DNA of 64,000 nt from contig OZ251535.1 of the NCBI GenBank assembly GCA_965243165.1, positions 1,240,001-1,304,000 of the forward strand, read 5' to 3'. Positions within the stretch are counted from its first letter, which is position 1; each line of letters starts with the position of its first letter. The notes beneath the pieces are model-generated. The model worked only from the letters and a program-made list of their open reading frames with translations. It was not told where the DNA came from and did not search any database. The position numbers and the translations under genes are program-made. Below are positions 41,868-50,758 of this stretch, one piece after another. This DNA is from CATQHD01 sp965243165. Lineage in GTDB: Bacteria; Actinomycetota; Acidimicrobiia; Spongiisociales; Spongiisociaceae.

Positions 41868-43205
41868 ATGGAGGCGGACATGGAGGTGGTAGCCGGGGTG
41901 GACATCGGCAGCAGCGCCGCCCGCGCCGTCGCCGTCGACCGCAGCGGCCGGGTGGTCTCCACCGCCCGGGCCGGCTACCGCCCGGTCGGCCTGCCGGCGG
42001 GCGAAGCCGATCCGGCCGTCTGGCTGGAGGGGTTGAGCGGGGCCTTCCGCCGCCTCCGATGCCGAACCCCCGCCGCCCTGGGAATCGGCGGACAGAGCCC
42101 CACCACCGTGGCCTCGACCGGGCGGCGGGCCCTGACCTTCCGCCACCCCGCCGGCGCCGCCGAGGGCCCGCCCGGGCAGCACCAGGCGCACGCCTCCCTG
42201 CTGCGGGAGCGGTACGGCGCCAGGGTGCGGCCCCGGCTGATGTGGGACTTCCTGATATCGAGTCTGGGCGGCTACCCCTTCTTCCAGAGCGTGTGGCCGG
42301 AGTCGGCGCTGCTCGACGGGTTCGGAGACCCGATCCAGGCCGGCTCCTATGCGGGAGTGACCTCGGGGGAATACGGCATCCCGCCCGGAATCACCCTGGC
42401 CCCCGGAGACAACGACGCCTCCATGACCGCCTGGGCGGCCGCCATCGATGCGCCGGGCAAGGGTTTCGATCCGGGGGGCAGGACCGGAGGCCTGGGGGTG
42501 GCGGTGGGGGCGGGCGAAGACGGAGAGCCCCCCGAATACGGATTGGCCTGCCACGTCCCCGGCGTCTACATCGTGGGGGGGCCGGCGGCTTCCCACGGCG
42601 CGATCCTGGACTGGTGGGCGGGGGTAACCGGCCGGTCCATCCCCGACCTGATCGAAGAAGCCGCATCGGTCGAGCCGGGGGCGGGCGGGGTGATGGTGCT
42701 GCCCTTCCTGGAGGGTGAGCGGGCGCCCAGATGGAATCAGAGCCTGCGGGCGGAGATCTTGGGGCTGGGGTTGGATGCGGGCGCCGGGGCCGTAACCCGG
42801 GCGATCCTCGAAGCCGCCGCCTACGGGCTGGCCCACATCGCCCGCGGCCTGGCCGCCCAAGGCGTCGAGCTGCACCGGGTGGTCTGCTGCGGCGGCCCCT
42901 CCCGCAGCTCCCTGTGGACTTCCATCAAGGCTTCGGCCCTGGGGGTGCCTTTCGACGTGCCCGCCTGCCGGGAGATGGCGGCCTACGGAGCGGCGCTGGC
43001 GGCCGGCGCCGCGGTCGGATGGTGGCCCCGGCCGGGGGAGGGGGGGAAGGGCGGATGGCCCTCGCCGCCGGTAACCGCCTGCGAACCCGACCCCGACCTG
43101 TACGCCTTCTACCTGGACCAGGCGGAGATGTTCATCGCCCTGGGAGACGAAGCAGAGGCGCGTCTGGAGACGGGTACGATTCGCCGGCGGCTGGGAAAGA
43201 AATAA
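41868..43205 (+). CDS. FGGY-family carbohydrate kinase
   Basis: The 445-residue protein opens with VVAGVDIGSSAARAVAVDRSG, the phosphate-1 motif of the actin-like ATPase fold. GIGGQSPTTVAS, LAPGDNDASMTAWAA (catalytic Asp region), MVLPFLEGERAPRWN and VVCCGGPSRSSLW (adenosine motif) follow in FGGY order. Family members phosphorylate sugars such as xylulose, ribulose, glycerol or the signal AI-2. Substrate is unknown here. It has a strong AAGGAGG ribosome-binding site. The neighbouring dehydrogenase, aldolase and importer suggest intake, oxidation, phosphorylation and aldol cleavage of one sugar or polyol. It is a little shorter than the usual 480-500 aa. Confidence 0.88.
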   Translation: MEADMEVVAGVDIGSSAARAVAVDRSGRVVSTARAGYRPVGLPAGEADPAVWLEGLSGAFRRLRCRTPAALGIGGQSPTTVASTGRRALTFRHPAGAAEGPPGQHQAHASLLRERYGARVRPRLMWDFLISSLGGYPFFQSVWPESALLDGFGDPIQAGSYAGVTSGEYGIPPGITLAPGDNDASMTAWAAAIDAPGKGFDPGGRTGGLGVAVGAGEDGEPPEYGLACHVPGVYIVGGPAASHGAILDWWAGVTGRSIPDLIEEAASVEPGAGGVMVLPFLEGERAPRWNQSLRAEILGLGLDAGAGAVTRAILEAAAYGLAHIARGLAAQGVELHRVVCCGGPSRSSLWTSIKASALGVPFDVPACREMAAYGAALAAGAAVGWWPRPGEGGKGGWPSPPVTACEPDPDLYAFYLDQAEMFIALGDEAEARLETGTIRRRLGKK

Positions 43206-43302
43206 CAGAGGAAGAAATAGCAGAGGGGTGCGAACGAACAGGCGCAGCCGGGCGGGCTGAAGACCGCCGCGGCGGACGAAACCGGCAAGGAGACCGTACA
43301 GA

Positions 43303-44088
43303 ATGAAACAGATTTCCTCGGCAGTGGGGGCGGCCAAGACCCGGCGCGCCTCCCGGTTCATGGGCAAGGACGGGCGGGCTTTCCTGGTCGCCATCGACAT
43401 GCAGTCCTCCTCGGGCGCCGGTCCGGACCTCGACGTGGTGGAGCGGGTGGCAGACGGAGGGCCGGACGGCATCCTCTCCACCTGGCAGATCGCCCGCCGC
43501 TACCCGGAGGCTTTCGCCCGCTGCGGCCTGGTGCTGCGGGTGGACGGCGGGGTCACCCAGATGGGCAGCTACGGCGCGGGCGACACCTTCGCCCTCCTGT
43601 ACGGGGCGGAGCAGGCGGCCATCATCGGCGCCGATGCGGTGGTGCTGATGGTCTACCCCGGCTTCGACGACGAGGGGCCCTCGCTGCGGCGCCTGACGGC
43701 GCTGGTCGGCGAATGCGAGAAGATCGGGATGCCGGTGATCGCCGAGTCCATCCCCGGCGGCTGGGGCCGAGACGTGCCCTGGGACGCCGAGAACATCAGC
43801 CGGGGGGCTCGAGTTTGCGTGGAGCTGGGCGCCGACGCCATAAAGACCATGGCCCCGCCCGACCTCGACGACCTCCCCGAAGCGGCGGCCAACTGCGAGG
43901 CCCCCATCTTCGTGCTGGGCGGCCCCAAGCGGGACAGCGAGGACGAAGCGGTCGAATACGCCCGCCGGGTGGTGGAGATGGGGGCTTCGGGGATCGCCTT
44001 CGGACGCAACACCTGGAGCGCCGCCGACCCCGCCGAGATGGTGCGCCGCCTCTACGAAGCGGTGCATGGCCGCCCCCGCGGCAACTGA
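43303..44088 (+). CDS. DhnA/LsrF-type class I aldolase (DeoC/LacD family)
   Basis: The 261-residue protein is a TIM-barrel class I aldolase. An early FLVAIDMQSSSGAGPDLD matches the LsrF/DhnA opening. GADAIKTMAPPDLDDL (residues about 181-196) holds the Schiff-base Lys, and FVLGGPKRDSEDEAVEYARR with ASGIAFGRNTW forms the phosphate-binding end. It likely splits a ketose phosphate or related phospho-diketone. Together with the FGGY kinase just upstream it recalls both sugar-phosphate pathways and the LsrK/LsrF pair of AI-2 breakdown; I favour the sugar reading because the importer is of the BMP type. ATG at 43303 follows AAGGAG. Confidence 0.85.
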   Translation: MKQISSAVGAAKTRRASRFMGKDGRAFLVAIDMQSSSGAGPDLDVVERVADGGPDGILSTWQIARRYPEAFARCGLVLRVDGGVTQMGSYGAGDTFALLYGAEQAAIIGADAVVLMVYPGFDDEGPSLRRLTALVGECEKIGMPVIAESIPGGWGRDVPWDAENISRGARVCVELGADAIKTMAPPDLDDLPEAAANCEAPIFVLGGPKRDSEDEAVEYARRVVEMGASGIAFGRNTWSAADPAEMVRRLYEAVHGRPRGN

Positions 44089-44262
44089 CCGAAGCACCAA
44101 CAGAAAGCACACAGACGACCGGAAAAAGCACGGAACAGGGAGGAAAGCTAGCCTCGGAAAGGGTATTTCGGCCCGGCGGCGGGCCCCGAACAGGGCCGGC
44201 GGGGGGAACGTAGACATCAGGAGAGAAGCCCCGGTGCGGGCTTCGACGGGAGGTAAGGACCG
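44089..44262. other. Leader region of the BMP lipoprotein gene
   Basis: These 174 bp show no gene. A GC-rich inverted repeat around GGCCCGGCGGCGGGCC (about 44169-44184) could form a hairpin, followed by a second G/C block. The ribosome-binding site GGGAGGT lies at about 44249-44255 before the ATG. Confidence 0.35.
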
Positions 44263-45501
44263 ATGAGACACAAGCCCATGAAGTTCCTGGCCGCGTTGGC
44301 GGCGCTTGCTCTGGCTGCGGCCGCCTGCGGCGGCGGCTCCGAACCGGATACCACCGCGGCGGCCGCGCCGACCACTACCGCCGCTGCGCCCACCACTACC
44401 GAGGCTGCCCCGGCCACTACCGCCGCTGCGCCGGCAACTACGGAGGCTGCCCCGGCCACTACCGAGGCTGCTCCGGCAACCACCGAGGCTGCTCCGCCCG
44501 ACTGGGGGGCGGCCGACTTCAACGGCGACGGCGCGGTGCGGCTGGCGGTCATCATGGACGGCCCCCGCGACGACGGCGCCTACTACCAGGCTCTCGTGGA
44601 GCAGGTGGAGGAGATCTCCCGGGACGGAGGTTACGAAGACCCGCTGGTGGTCGACCAGGTCGACCCGGCCGAATCCCGCAGCGAGCTGGAGAACCTGGTT
44701 GCCCAGAGCGTGGACGTAGTGGCCATCGGGTCGAGCTCGCTGGCCGACGGCAACCACGACCTCTTCTTGGAACACGAGGAGATATTCTGGTACTGCAACT
44801 GCGGCTCCGGCTATCAGGACACCGAGGGCCTGCTCCGCAGCGCCGACAGCGGGGTGGAGCTGAACATCTCCGGCGGTTACGCCACCGGCCTGCTGATGCA
44901 GGAACGGGGCGGCACCAGCGCCGTGTTCATCGGATGTTGCGAGCTCAACTTCGAGGTCGAGTCCTTCCTGGCCTTCGAGTACGGCCTCAAGCTGGTGGAC
45001 GAGTCGTTCGAGGCCACCTACGTGCCCACCGGGAACTTCCCGTTCGACTTCAACAACACGGCCGGCGCCACCGAGGCCTACAACAACGCGGTGGCCGAGG
45101 GCGCATCGGCGGTGTATCCGTTCCTGGGCGGCGCCCACGAGCCGATCGTCGCCCTCGCCAACGAGGACGGTTTGATCGTCATGACCGCCGGGCCGTCCAA
45201 CGGCTGCGAGCGCACCGACCTGGACTACGACCTCGAGATCAAGTTCGACGCCGGCGACTACCTGGAGCCGATCTTCACCGAGATACTCAACGGTACTGCC
45301 GAGGAGGCGGTGATGGTGGATGGTGAGTTGGCGGGCGGCATCCGCTATTTCAAGGTGGGGGTCGACCCCGAGGTGGGCGCCGAGTTCTGCGGCGCATCCG
45401 ACGAGCAGGTGCAGATGCTGGCCGATCTGAACGCCCGCATCGGCGCCGACGAGTTCGCCGAGAAGACCTACGAGATCTTGTCCACTGCTTACGGCTTCTA
45501 A
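44263..45501 (+). CDS. BMP-family ABC transporter substrate-binding lipoprotein
   Basis: The 412-residue protein has a lipoprotein signal peptide ending LALAAAACGGG (lipid-bearing Cys22). A low-complexity linker of Ala/Pro/Thr repeats (TTTEAAP, ATTEAAP; residues about 28-80) follows, and then a Bmp-type periplasmic-binding domain: AVIMDGPRDDGAYYQALVEQ, IGSSSLADGNHD, AGATEAYNNAVAEGASAVYP, with a C-terminal MLADLNARIGADEF. BMP/PnrA proteins usually bind nucleosides; relatives bind other sugars. The linker is encoded by near-repeats that may vary in length. The stop codon at 45499-45501 is followed without a gap by a composite repeat, which separates this gene from the ATPase and permease genes. 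Confidence 0.9.
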   Translation: MRHKPMKFLAALAALALAAAACGGGSEPDTTAAAAPTTTAAAPTTTEAAPATTAAAPATTEAAPATTEAAPATTEAAPPDWGAADFNGDGAVRLAVIMDGPRDDGAYYQALVEQVEEISRDGGYEDPLVVDQVDPAESRSELENLVAQSVDVVAIGSSSLADGNHDLFLEHEEIFWYCNCGSGYQDTEGLLRSADSGVELNISGGYATGLLMQERGGTSAVFIGCCELNFEVESFLAFEYGLKLVDESFEATYVPTGNFPFDFNNTAGATEAYNNAVAEGASAVYPFLGGAHEPIVALANEDGLIVMTAGPSNGCERTDLDYDLEIKFDAGDYLEPIFTEILNGTAEEAVMVDGELAGGIRYFKVGVDPEVGAEFCGASDEQVQMLADLNARIGADEFAEKTYEILSTAYGF

Positions 45502-46072
45502 AGAAGACGAGCGGATAGGCGGAGAGGATAGAAGTTGCCGGCAGACGGCGGGTCGCCCGCCGGGGGTTTCGCTGTGAGCCAACGCACCCGAACAACCCGG
45601 CCGGCCCCTGTCCGCTCGTCCTCCGGCCAGGGCCGGCGGAGGCCGCACTTCCATCCGGCCGCCGAAATCTGTCACACCCCCCTGATACCTTGGGGCGGTA
45701 CAGAAACCGCAGCCGGTCCGGATGCTGCGGTCATACAGAGGCCGCTCCGCCCAGGGCCGAGGCTCCAAGGGCGGGGCGGCCGACCTGGCTGTGCTGAGAC
45801 GGATCGGGCGCAGGGGGCCGCAGCACGCCCTCTGTGTCCGAAGACGGTGGTTCGGTGGCGGCGGGGGCGGGGCCCGGCGAAGCCGGGGCGGGGGGCGGAG
45901 AACGCGAAAAACCGAAAAGCGGTGTGCTGTTGGGGCTTGGTTCGGTTTGAGAAGACGAGCTGACAGGCAGAGGGGATAGCGGTTGGTGCTGGTCGGCGGG
46001 TTGTCTGCCGGGGGCTTCGCCGTGAGGCCAAGGCATCCGAACAACCTGGCCGGCTCTGTCCGCTCGTCTTCT
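45502..46072 (+). repeat. Composite repeat, copy 2 (571 bp: A element, spacer, A element)
   Basis: Direct A elements at 45502-45623 and 45950-46072 flank a spacer that aligns throughout with copy 1 at 30908-31478. In the second A element the ends pair almost perfectly: AGAAGACGAGCTGACAG against the complement of CTGTCCGCTCGTCTTCT, one mismatch in 17. The spacer keeps CCGCAGC-N10-GCTGCGG and the hairpin at 45873-45887. It starts one base after the lipoprotein stop codon and lies inside the ABC-transporter operon. The rest, to 46203, holds no supported gene. Confidence 0.85.
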
Positions 46073-46203
46073 GAGGCCGGGTTCTTGGTTGGGAGCGGCC
46101 CGCCCCGCCCCCGCCTCGGCCGGCCTCGCGCCGGGCGCCGCCGTTCTGGGCGGGTGGAATCCGCGGATGCCGTCTCGGGGCGGGGCCCATCGAGGAGCAA
46201 CAG

Positions 46204-47778
46204 ATGACGGCCGGCGGCGGGGCGGGCGCACCGGCGCTCGAAGTAGTCGGGATGACCAAGCGCTTCGGGCAGGTAACGGCCTGCGACGAGGTGGACTTCA
46301 CGCTTCGCCGGGGCGAGATACACGGCGTCCTCGGCGAGAACGGCGCCGGCAAGTCCACCCTGATGCGGGTGATCTTCGGCTTGACCCTGGCAGACGAGGG
46401 CCTGCTGAAGCTCGACGGACAGCCCGTCCGCATCCTCGACCCCCTGGAGGCGGGGCGGCTCGGCATCGGCATGGTGCATCAGCACTACAGCCTGGTGGAC
46501 GCGCTCACCGTGTGGGAGAACGCGGCGCTGGGGGAGCAGGGCCGCCTCGATCCGGCCGCCACCCGCCGGCGCATCGCCGAGATATCGGAGAAGTACGGCC
46601 TAGAGGTGGACCCCGGCGCCCGGGTGCGCGACCTGCCGGCCGGCATCCGCCAGCGGGTGGAGATAATCAAATGCCTGCGCCGCGAGCCGCGCATCATCAT
46701 CCTCGACGAGCCGACCTCGGTGCTGACCCCCTCCGAGTCGGAGCAACTGTTCGACGTGCTCGCCGAAGGGGTGAAGAGCGAGCAGTGGGCGGTGGCGCTG
46801 GTGAGCCACAAGCTCGACGAGATCCTGCGGGCCACCGACCGGATCACGGTCATGCGGCGGGGGCGGGTGGCGGCGCGGTATCCGACCGCCCGCGCCGACG
46901 CTCCTTCCCTGGCCCGGGCGATGGTGGGCCGCCCGGTGGCGCTGCGGGCGGTAACCGCCGGCCTGGACGCCGCCCCCGGCCGGGCGGACGGCGGCGCGGG
47001 GCCGGATTTCGAGGGCGCCCCGCCGGTGCTGCGGATCGAGGGGGCGTCGGTGAAGGCGGGGGACGGCGCCATGCTGTTGGACGGCCTGTCGCTGGAGGTG
47101 CGGGCGGGGGAGATCGTGGGGATGGTGGGGGTGGAGGGCAACGGCCAGACCGCCTTGGCCGACGTGATGTCCAGCCTGCGGGAACTGGACGAGGGCCGGG
47201 TGGAGGTGGAAGGCCGGCCGGTCCCCGCCGGCGCGGCGGGCGCCATGGCCAAAGCCGGGGTGTCGGTCATCCCCGCCGACCGCCATTCGTCGGGGTGTGT
47301 GCTGGGCATGACGGTGGCCGAGAACCTGATGCTCTCCCTGATGGACCGCATGCAAAGCCGGGGGCTGCTGCGGCGGGGCGCCATCCGCCGCAACGCCCTG
47401 GAATTGGTGGAGGAGTACGGCATCCTCACGCCCGGCCCGGATGCGCCGCTGGCCAACCTGTCGGGCGGCAACCAGCAGCGGGTGGTGCTGGCGCGCGCCC
47501 TCTCCGCCGGCCCCAAGGTCCTGGTGGCGCATCAGCCCACCCGGGGCCTCGACGTGGGCGCCATCGAATACGTGGGCGACCGGCTGCGCCGCGCCGCCGA
47601 CGCCGGGCTGGGGGTGTTGCTCATCTCCTCCGACCTGGGGGAGATCTTCGCCTTGGCAGACCGCATCGCCGTCATCTACCGGGGGCGCATCGCCGGCGAG
47701 ATGCCCCGCTCCCAACTCGACCTGGAACGCCTGGGGCTGTTGATGGGAGGGGCCGGCGCCGAGGAGGAGGCGGCGTGA
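46204..47778 (+). CDS. Sugar/nucleoside ABC transporter ATPase with two nucleotide-binding domains
   Basis: The 524-residue protein is a tandem ATPase of the RbsA/YufO type. The first domain has Walker A GENGAGKST (residues 44-52), a signature replaced by DLPAGIRQRVEII, and Walker B IIILDEPTSVL. The second domain has a degenerate Walker A, VEGNGQTALADVMSSL, a canonical LSGGNQQRVVLARAL signature, and VLVAHQPTRGLDVGAIEYV in place of the Walker B/DEP. This asymmetry is normal for BMP-type importers. It overlaps the first permease gene (GTGA). With the lipoprotein at 44263 and the permeases it forms one importer, although a repeat separates the lipoprotein gene. Confidence 0.92.
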   Translation: MTAGGGAGAPALEVVGMTKRFGQVTACDEVDFTLRRGEIHGVLGENGAGKSTLMRVIFGLTLADEGLLKLDGQPVRILDPLEAGRLGIGMVHQHYSLVDALTVWENAALGEQGRLDPAATRRRIAEISEKYGLEVDPGARVRDLPAGIRQRVEIIKCLRREPRIIILDEPTSVLTPSESEQLFDVLAEGVKSEQWAVALVSHKLDEILRATDRITVMRRGRVAARYPTARADAPSLARAMVGRPVALRAVTAGLDAAPGRADGGAGPDFEGAPPVLRIEGASVKAGDGAMLLDGLSLEVRAGEIVGMVGVEGNGQTALADVMSSLRELDEGRVEVEGRPVPAGAAGAMAKAGVSVIPADRHSSGCVLGMTVAENLMLSLMDRMQSRGLLRRGAIRRNALELVEEYGILTPGPDAPLANLSGGNQQRVVLARALSAGPKVLVAHQPTRGLDVGAIEYVGDRLRRAADAGLGVLLISSDLGEIFALADRIAVIYRGRIAGEMPRSQLDLERLGLLMGGAGAEEEAA

Positions 47779-48902
47779 TCCCCGGCGCCCCCCCGCCGCC
47801 CGGCGGTTCGGCGGGGGGTTGGCGCGGACGGGCCGAGACGGCCCTGCTGTACCTGCTCAGCATCGGGGGGACGCTGCTGATATCGGGCGGCCTGGTGGCC
47901 GTTACCGGCAACTCTTGGACGCAGGTGTTGGGCGCTCTGCTGAACGGCGCCTTCCTCGCCCCGGGACGGTGGGGGAACACCCTGGCGGTGGCGGCGCCCA
48001 TGCTGCTGGTGGCGCTGGGAATGGTGATCGGGGTCAAGTCCGGAATATTCAACATCGGCCAGGAAGGCCAGCTGCTGATGGGGGCGATGGCGATGGCGTA
48101 TGCGGGCACCAAGCTGGCCGGGCCGGGGCCGCTGCTGCTGGCGGGGGGGCTGATCCTCGGAACCCTGGCCGGGGGGCTGTTCGCCGCCCTGGCGGCGGTG
48201 ATGCGGTTCCGCCGGGGGGTGCCTGAGGTGATCTCCACCCTGCTGCTGGTGTTCATCGCCTTCCAGATCAACGGTTTCGCCATCACCACCGACTGGTTGC
48301 TGCGCGACCTCGACCCCAACCGGCCCAGCCGGGCGGTAACCAGCGCCCAGCTGCCGGACGCCGTCCATCTGCCGGTGATCACCCTGTTCGGCAACGAGTT
48401 CCATCTCGGGCTGGTGTTCGCCTTGGCCGCGGCGGTGGCGGCGGCGTTCCTGATGGCGCGCACCTCGATCGGCTTCAAGCTGCGCCTGCTGGGCAGCAGC
48501 CCCCAAGCAGCCCAGAACGCGGGGGTGGCGGTGACCCGATGGGGGAGCGCGGCGCTGTTCGCCTCGGGGGCGATGGCCGGCTTCGCCGGGGCGGTGATGT
48601 TGGCGGGGGGCGCTTCTAGTTCCCGTCTGACCAGCGGGTTCGCCGCCAACTTCGGATGGCAGGGGCTGCTGGTGGCGCTGCTGGCCCAGAGCCGCCCGTT
48701 GCTATGCATTCCCATGGCGGTCGTGTTCGCCGGCCTCCGCACCGGGTCGGGTTTCCTGGCCGCCACCGGCGTGGACCGCAAGATCGTGGACGTGATCCAG
48801 GCGCTGCTGGTGCTGGCGCTGCTGATTCCCCCGGCGGTGCAGTTCATCCGCGACCGGCGCAAGGCCATGGCAGGCGCCGGCGCCGAGCCGAAGGCGGGCT
48901 GA
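47775..48902 (+). CDS. ABC transporter permease 1 (BPD_transp_2, YufP-like)
   Basis: The 375-residue protein has about ten membrane helices and the branched-chain/nucleoside permease motif GIKSGIFNIGQEGQLL-like (here GVKSGIFNIGQEGQLLMGAM near residue 80). Segments EVISTLLLVFIAFQIN and GSSPQAAQNAGV match YufP and related BMP-system permeases. GTG at 47775 overlaps the ATPase stop. Its TGA overlaps the ATG of permease 2. The two permeases form the membrane channel of the importer; substrate is probably a nucleoside or sugar by family. Confidence 0.9.
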   Translation: MIPGAPPPPGGSAGGWRGRAETALLYLLSIGGTLLISGGLVAVTGNSWTQVLGALLNGAFLAPGRWGNTLAVAAPMLLVALGMVIGVKSGIFNIGQEGQLLMGAMAMAYAGTKLAGPGPLLLAGGLILGTLAGGLFAALAAVMRFRRGVPEVISTLLLVFIAFQINGFAITTDWLLRDLDPNRPSRAVTSAQLPDAVHLPVITLFGNEFHLGLVFALAAAVAAAFLMARTSIGFKLRLLGSSPQAAQNAGVAVTRWGSAALFASGAMAGFAGAVMLAGGASSSRLTSGFAANFGWQGLLVALLAQSRPLLCIPMAVVFAGLRTGSGFLAATGVDRKIVDVIQALLVLALLIPPAVQFIRDRRKAMAGAGAEPKAG

Positions 48903-49837
48903 TGGGCGGCGTGCTGTCCGCGCTGGCGGACATCTTCAGCAGCCCCACCATGTACGGGAGCGCGGTGCGCCTGGGCGGCTTCCTGGCCTTCGCGGCGCTG
49001 GGCGAGCTGGTGGCGGAGAAGGCGGGAACCATCAACATATCGGTGGAGGGGTCGCTCTTGGCGGGGGCCTTCGGGGGGGCGGTCGCCTACCATCTGACCG
49101 GGTCCACCTGGGCGGGGCTGGCGGCTGGGGCGGCCGCCGGGGTTGCGGTCGCCCTGATCCAGGCCAACATGAGCCACCGCCTGACCGCCGACCAGTTCGT
49201 GGTGGGCCTCACCGCCAACGTGCTGGTCCTGGGCCTGGCCGGATACCTGGACGCCCTCATCGATCCGATCTCCAAGCGGGCGGCGGTCATCGAGATACCG
49301 CTGCTCTCGGACATTCCGCTCATCGGCCCGGCCCTGTTCGGCCAGACCTGGCCCACCTACCTGCTGTATCCGCTGTTCCCTCTCACCTGGTGGCTGCTGC
49401 ACCGCACCCGTTGGGGCTTGGAGGTGCGCTCGGTGGGCGAAAACCCCCAGGCCAGCGACGTTTCCGGCATCGACGTGAACAAACGCCGCCGCCAGGCCGT
49501 CTACTACGGCGGGGTGCTGGCGGGGCTGGGGGGGGCGTTCCTGGTGCTCGGCCAGGTGGGGAGCTTCGACACCGGAGCGGTGGGCGGCCGGGGCTTCATC
49601 GCCATCGCCGCCGTCTACTTCGGCGGCTGGACTCTCCGGGGCGCCCTGCTGGGGGCGCTCCTGTTCGGCCTGGCCGACGCCTTCCGCCTGGCGGTGCCGG
49701 TGCTCGGCTACCAGCTCAACGCCCAACTCCTGGCCGCCCTCCCCTATGTCCTGACCATCGCCGTCATGTACTTCATCACCAAACCCTTCCGCCAACCTGC
49801 CGCCCTGGCCCACCCCTTCATCCGCGGCCTCCGATGA
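48902..49837 (+). CDS. ABC transporter permease 2 (BPD_transp_2, YufQ-like)
   Basis: The 311-residue protein has about eight or nine membrane helices with the diagnostic ELVAEKAGTINISVEGSLLA near residue 35, then ADQFVVGLTANVLVLGLAGY and VGENPQASDVSGIDVNKRRR. This is the shorter permease of BMP-type importers. It overlaps permease 1 by one base (TGATG). It ends the long co-oriented block; the next gene begins 64 bp later and seems unrelated. Confidence 0.9.
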   Translation: MGGVLSALADIFSSPTMYGSAVRLGGFLAFAALGELVAEKAGTINISVEGSLLAGAFGGAVAYHLTGSTWAGLAAGAAAGVAVALIQANMSHRLTADQFVVGLTANVLVLGLAGYLDALIDPISKRAAVIEIPLLSDIPLIGPALFGQTWPTYLLYPLFPLTWWLLHRTRWGLEVRSVGENPQASDVSGIDVNKRRRQAVYYGGVLAGLGGAFLVLGQVGSFDTGAVGGRGFIAIAAVYFGGWTLRGALLGALLFGLADAFRLAVPVLGYQLNAQLLAALPYVLTIAVMYFITKPFRQPAALAHPFIRGLR

Positions 49838-49901
49838 GCTCCGGCTGCTCCGCGTTCGCATCCTGCTTGGACAGCGCGGCTGTCTTCTGGGTGATGACGG
49901 C

Positions 49902-50624
49902 ATGATATTTTCATATCACCCGCAGATCATCGAGCGGTATCCGACCATCCGGGCGGGGGTGGTGTATGCGGCGGGGTTGGTGAACGGCCCCAGCCCGGAG
50001 GGGTTGTTGGAGGAATACCGTGCTCAGCAGCGTGCGTCCGCGGCCGAGCTGGCGGGGAGGTCGTTGGCGGATATTCCTTCTCTCGGGGCTTGGCGGAGGG
50101 TGTTCTCCAGCTTCGGAGTGAAACCCACGCAGTACCGTTCGGCGGCCGAGGCGCTCCTCCGGCGGCTGTCCAAACACGGGGATATCCCGTCCATCAACTC
50201 GGCGGTGGACATCGCCAACCTGGTGTCGATCCGACGGCGGCTTCCGGTTGCGGCCATGGATCAGGCGTCGGTGGACGGATCGACGACGGTGCGCTTCGCC
50301 GAGGGAGGCGAGCAGTTCACCGGCCTGGGGAGCCGCCGGACAGCGGCGCCGCCGCCCGGCGAGGTGATCTTCGCGGACGAGGCCGGGGTGGTGAGCGCCC
50401 GCCGCTGGTGCTGGCGGCAGAGCGCCCAGAGCGCGGCCGGGCCTGACACCGCCGTTGCCCTGTACACGGTGGAAGGCCACCACCCAGACGCCGAAGCAGA
50501 GACCGCCTCGGCCCTCGACGACTTGATCCGATTGCTCGAGAAACACCAACCCGGGGCCCGGTTGGAATCAGCCTTGCTCTCGCCGGACAACCCCGGTTTC
50601 ACCCCTCGGCGGCCCGCCCGGTAA
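49902..50624 (+). CDS. B3/B4 tRNA-binding-domain protein
   Basis: The 240-residue protein matches the free-standing B3/B4 domain also found in the phenylalanyl-tRNA synthetase beta chain (COG3382 type). Features are SLADIPSLGAWRRVFSSFGV, KPTQYRSAAEALLRRL, PSINSAVDIANLVSIRRRLP and EVIFADEAGVVSARRWCWRQ. The family is thought to bind or edit aminoacyl-tRNA or act on related substrates; role unproved. The last 50 bp of this gene (50574-50624) are repeated at 57223-57274, marking the left edge of the tandem duplication that produced the second giant surface gene. Confidence 0.82.
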   Translation: MIFSYHPQIIERYPTIRAGVVYAAGLVNGPSPEGLLEEYRAQQRASAAELAGRSLADIPSLGAWRRVFSSFGVKPTQYRSAAEALLRRLSKHGDIPSINSAVDIANLVSIRRRLPVAAMDQASVDGSTTVRFAEGGEQFTGLGSRRTAAPPPGEVIFADEAGVVSARRWCWRQSAQSAAGPDTAVALYTVEGHHPDAEAETASALDDLIRLLEKHQPGARLESALLSPDNPGFTPRRPAR

Positions 50625-50682
50625 GGCTGGGAGGTTGCCCGCGCCGGCGCGGCGGGCTTGTCTGGCGGCTTTTCGGTTGTGC

Positions 50683-50711
50683 TTGATTTTCTCGGGGGGG
50701 GGGGGTAGTAT
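50683..50711 (+). promoter_or_regulatory. Poly-G-spacer promoter of giant Calx-beta gene 1
   Basis: TTGATT (50683-50688) and TAGTAT (50706-50711) are separated by exactly 17 bases: TTCTC plus twelve G (50694-50705). Length change of the G run would shift the -35/-10 spacing away from the optimum, as in known phase-variable promoters. The same layout, with 14 G, precedes gene 2. Transcription from it is inferred, not shown. Confidence 0.65.
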
Positions 50712-50758
50712 TGTGGTTGTTGACCGTTGTCCCCTTGCTTCGGTGAGGGGTTGGCTTG

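Noticed and set aside
43132..46485. A 1117-codon open frame on the minus strand
   Set aside because: It lies opposite well-supported genes (FGGY kinase, aldolase, BMP lipoprotein), is rich in Arg/Gly/Pro/His and has no recognisable domain; typical of high-GC antisense frames.
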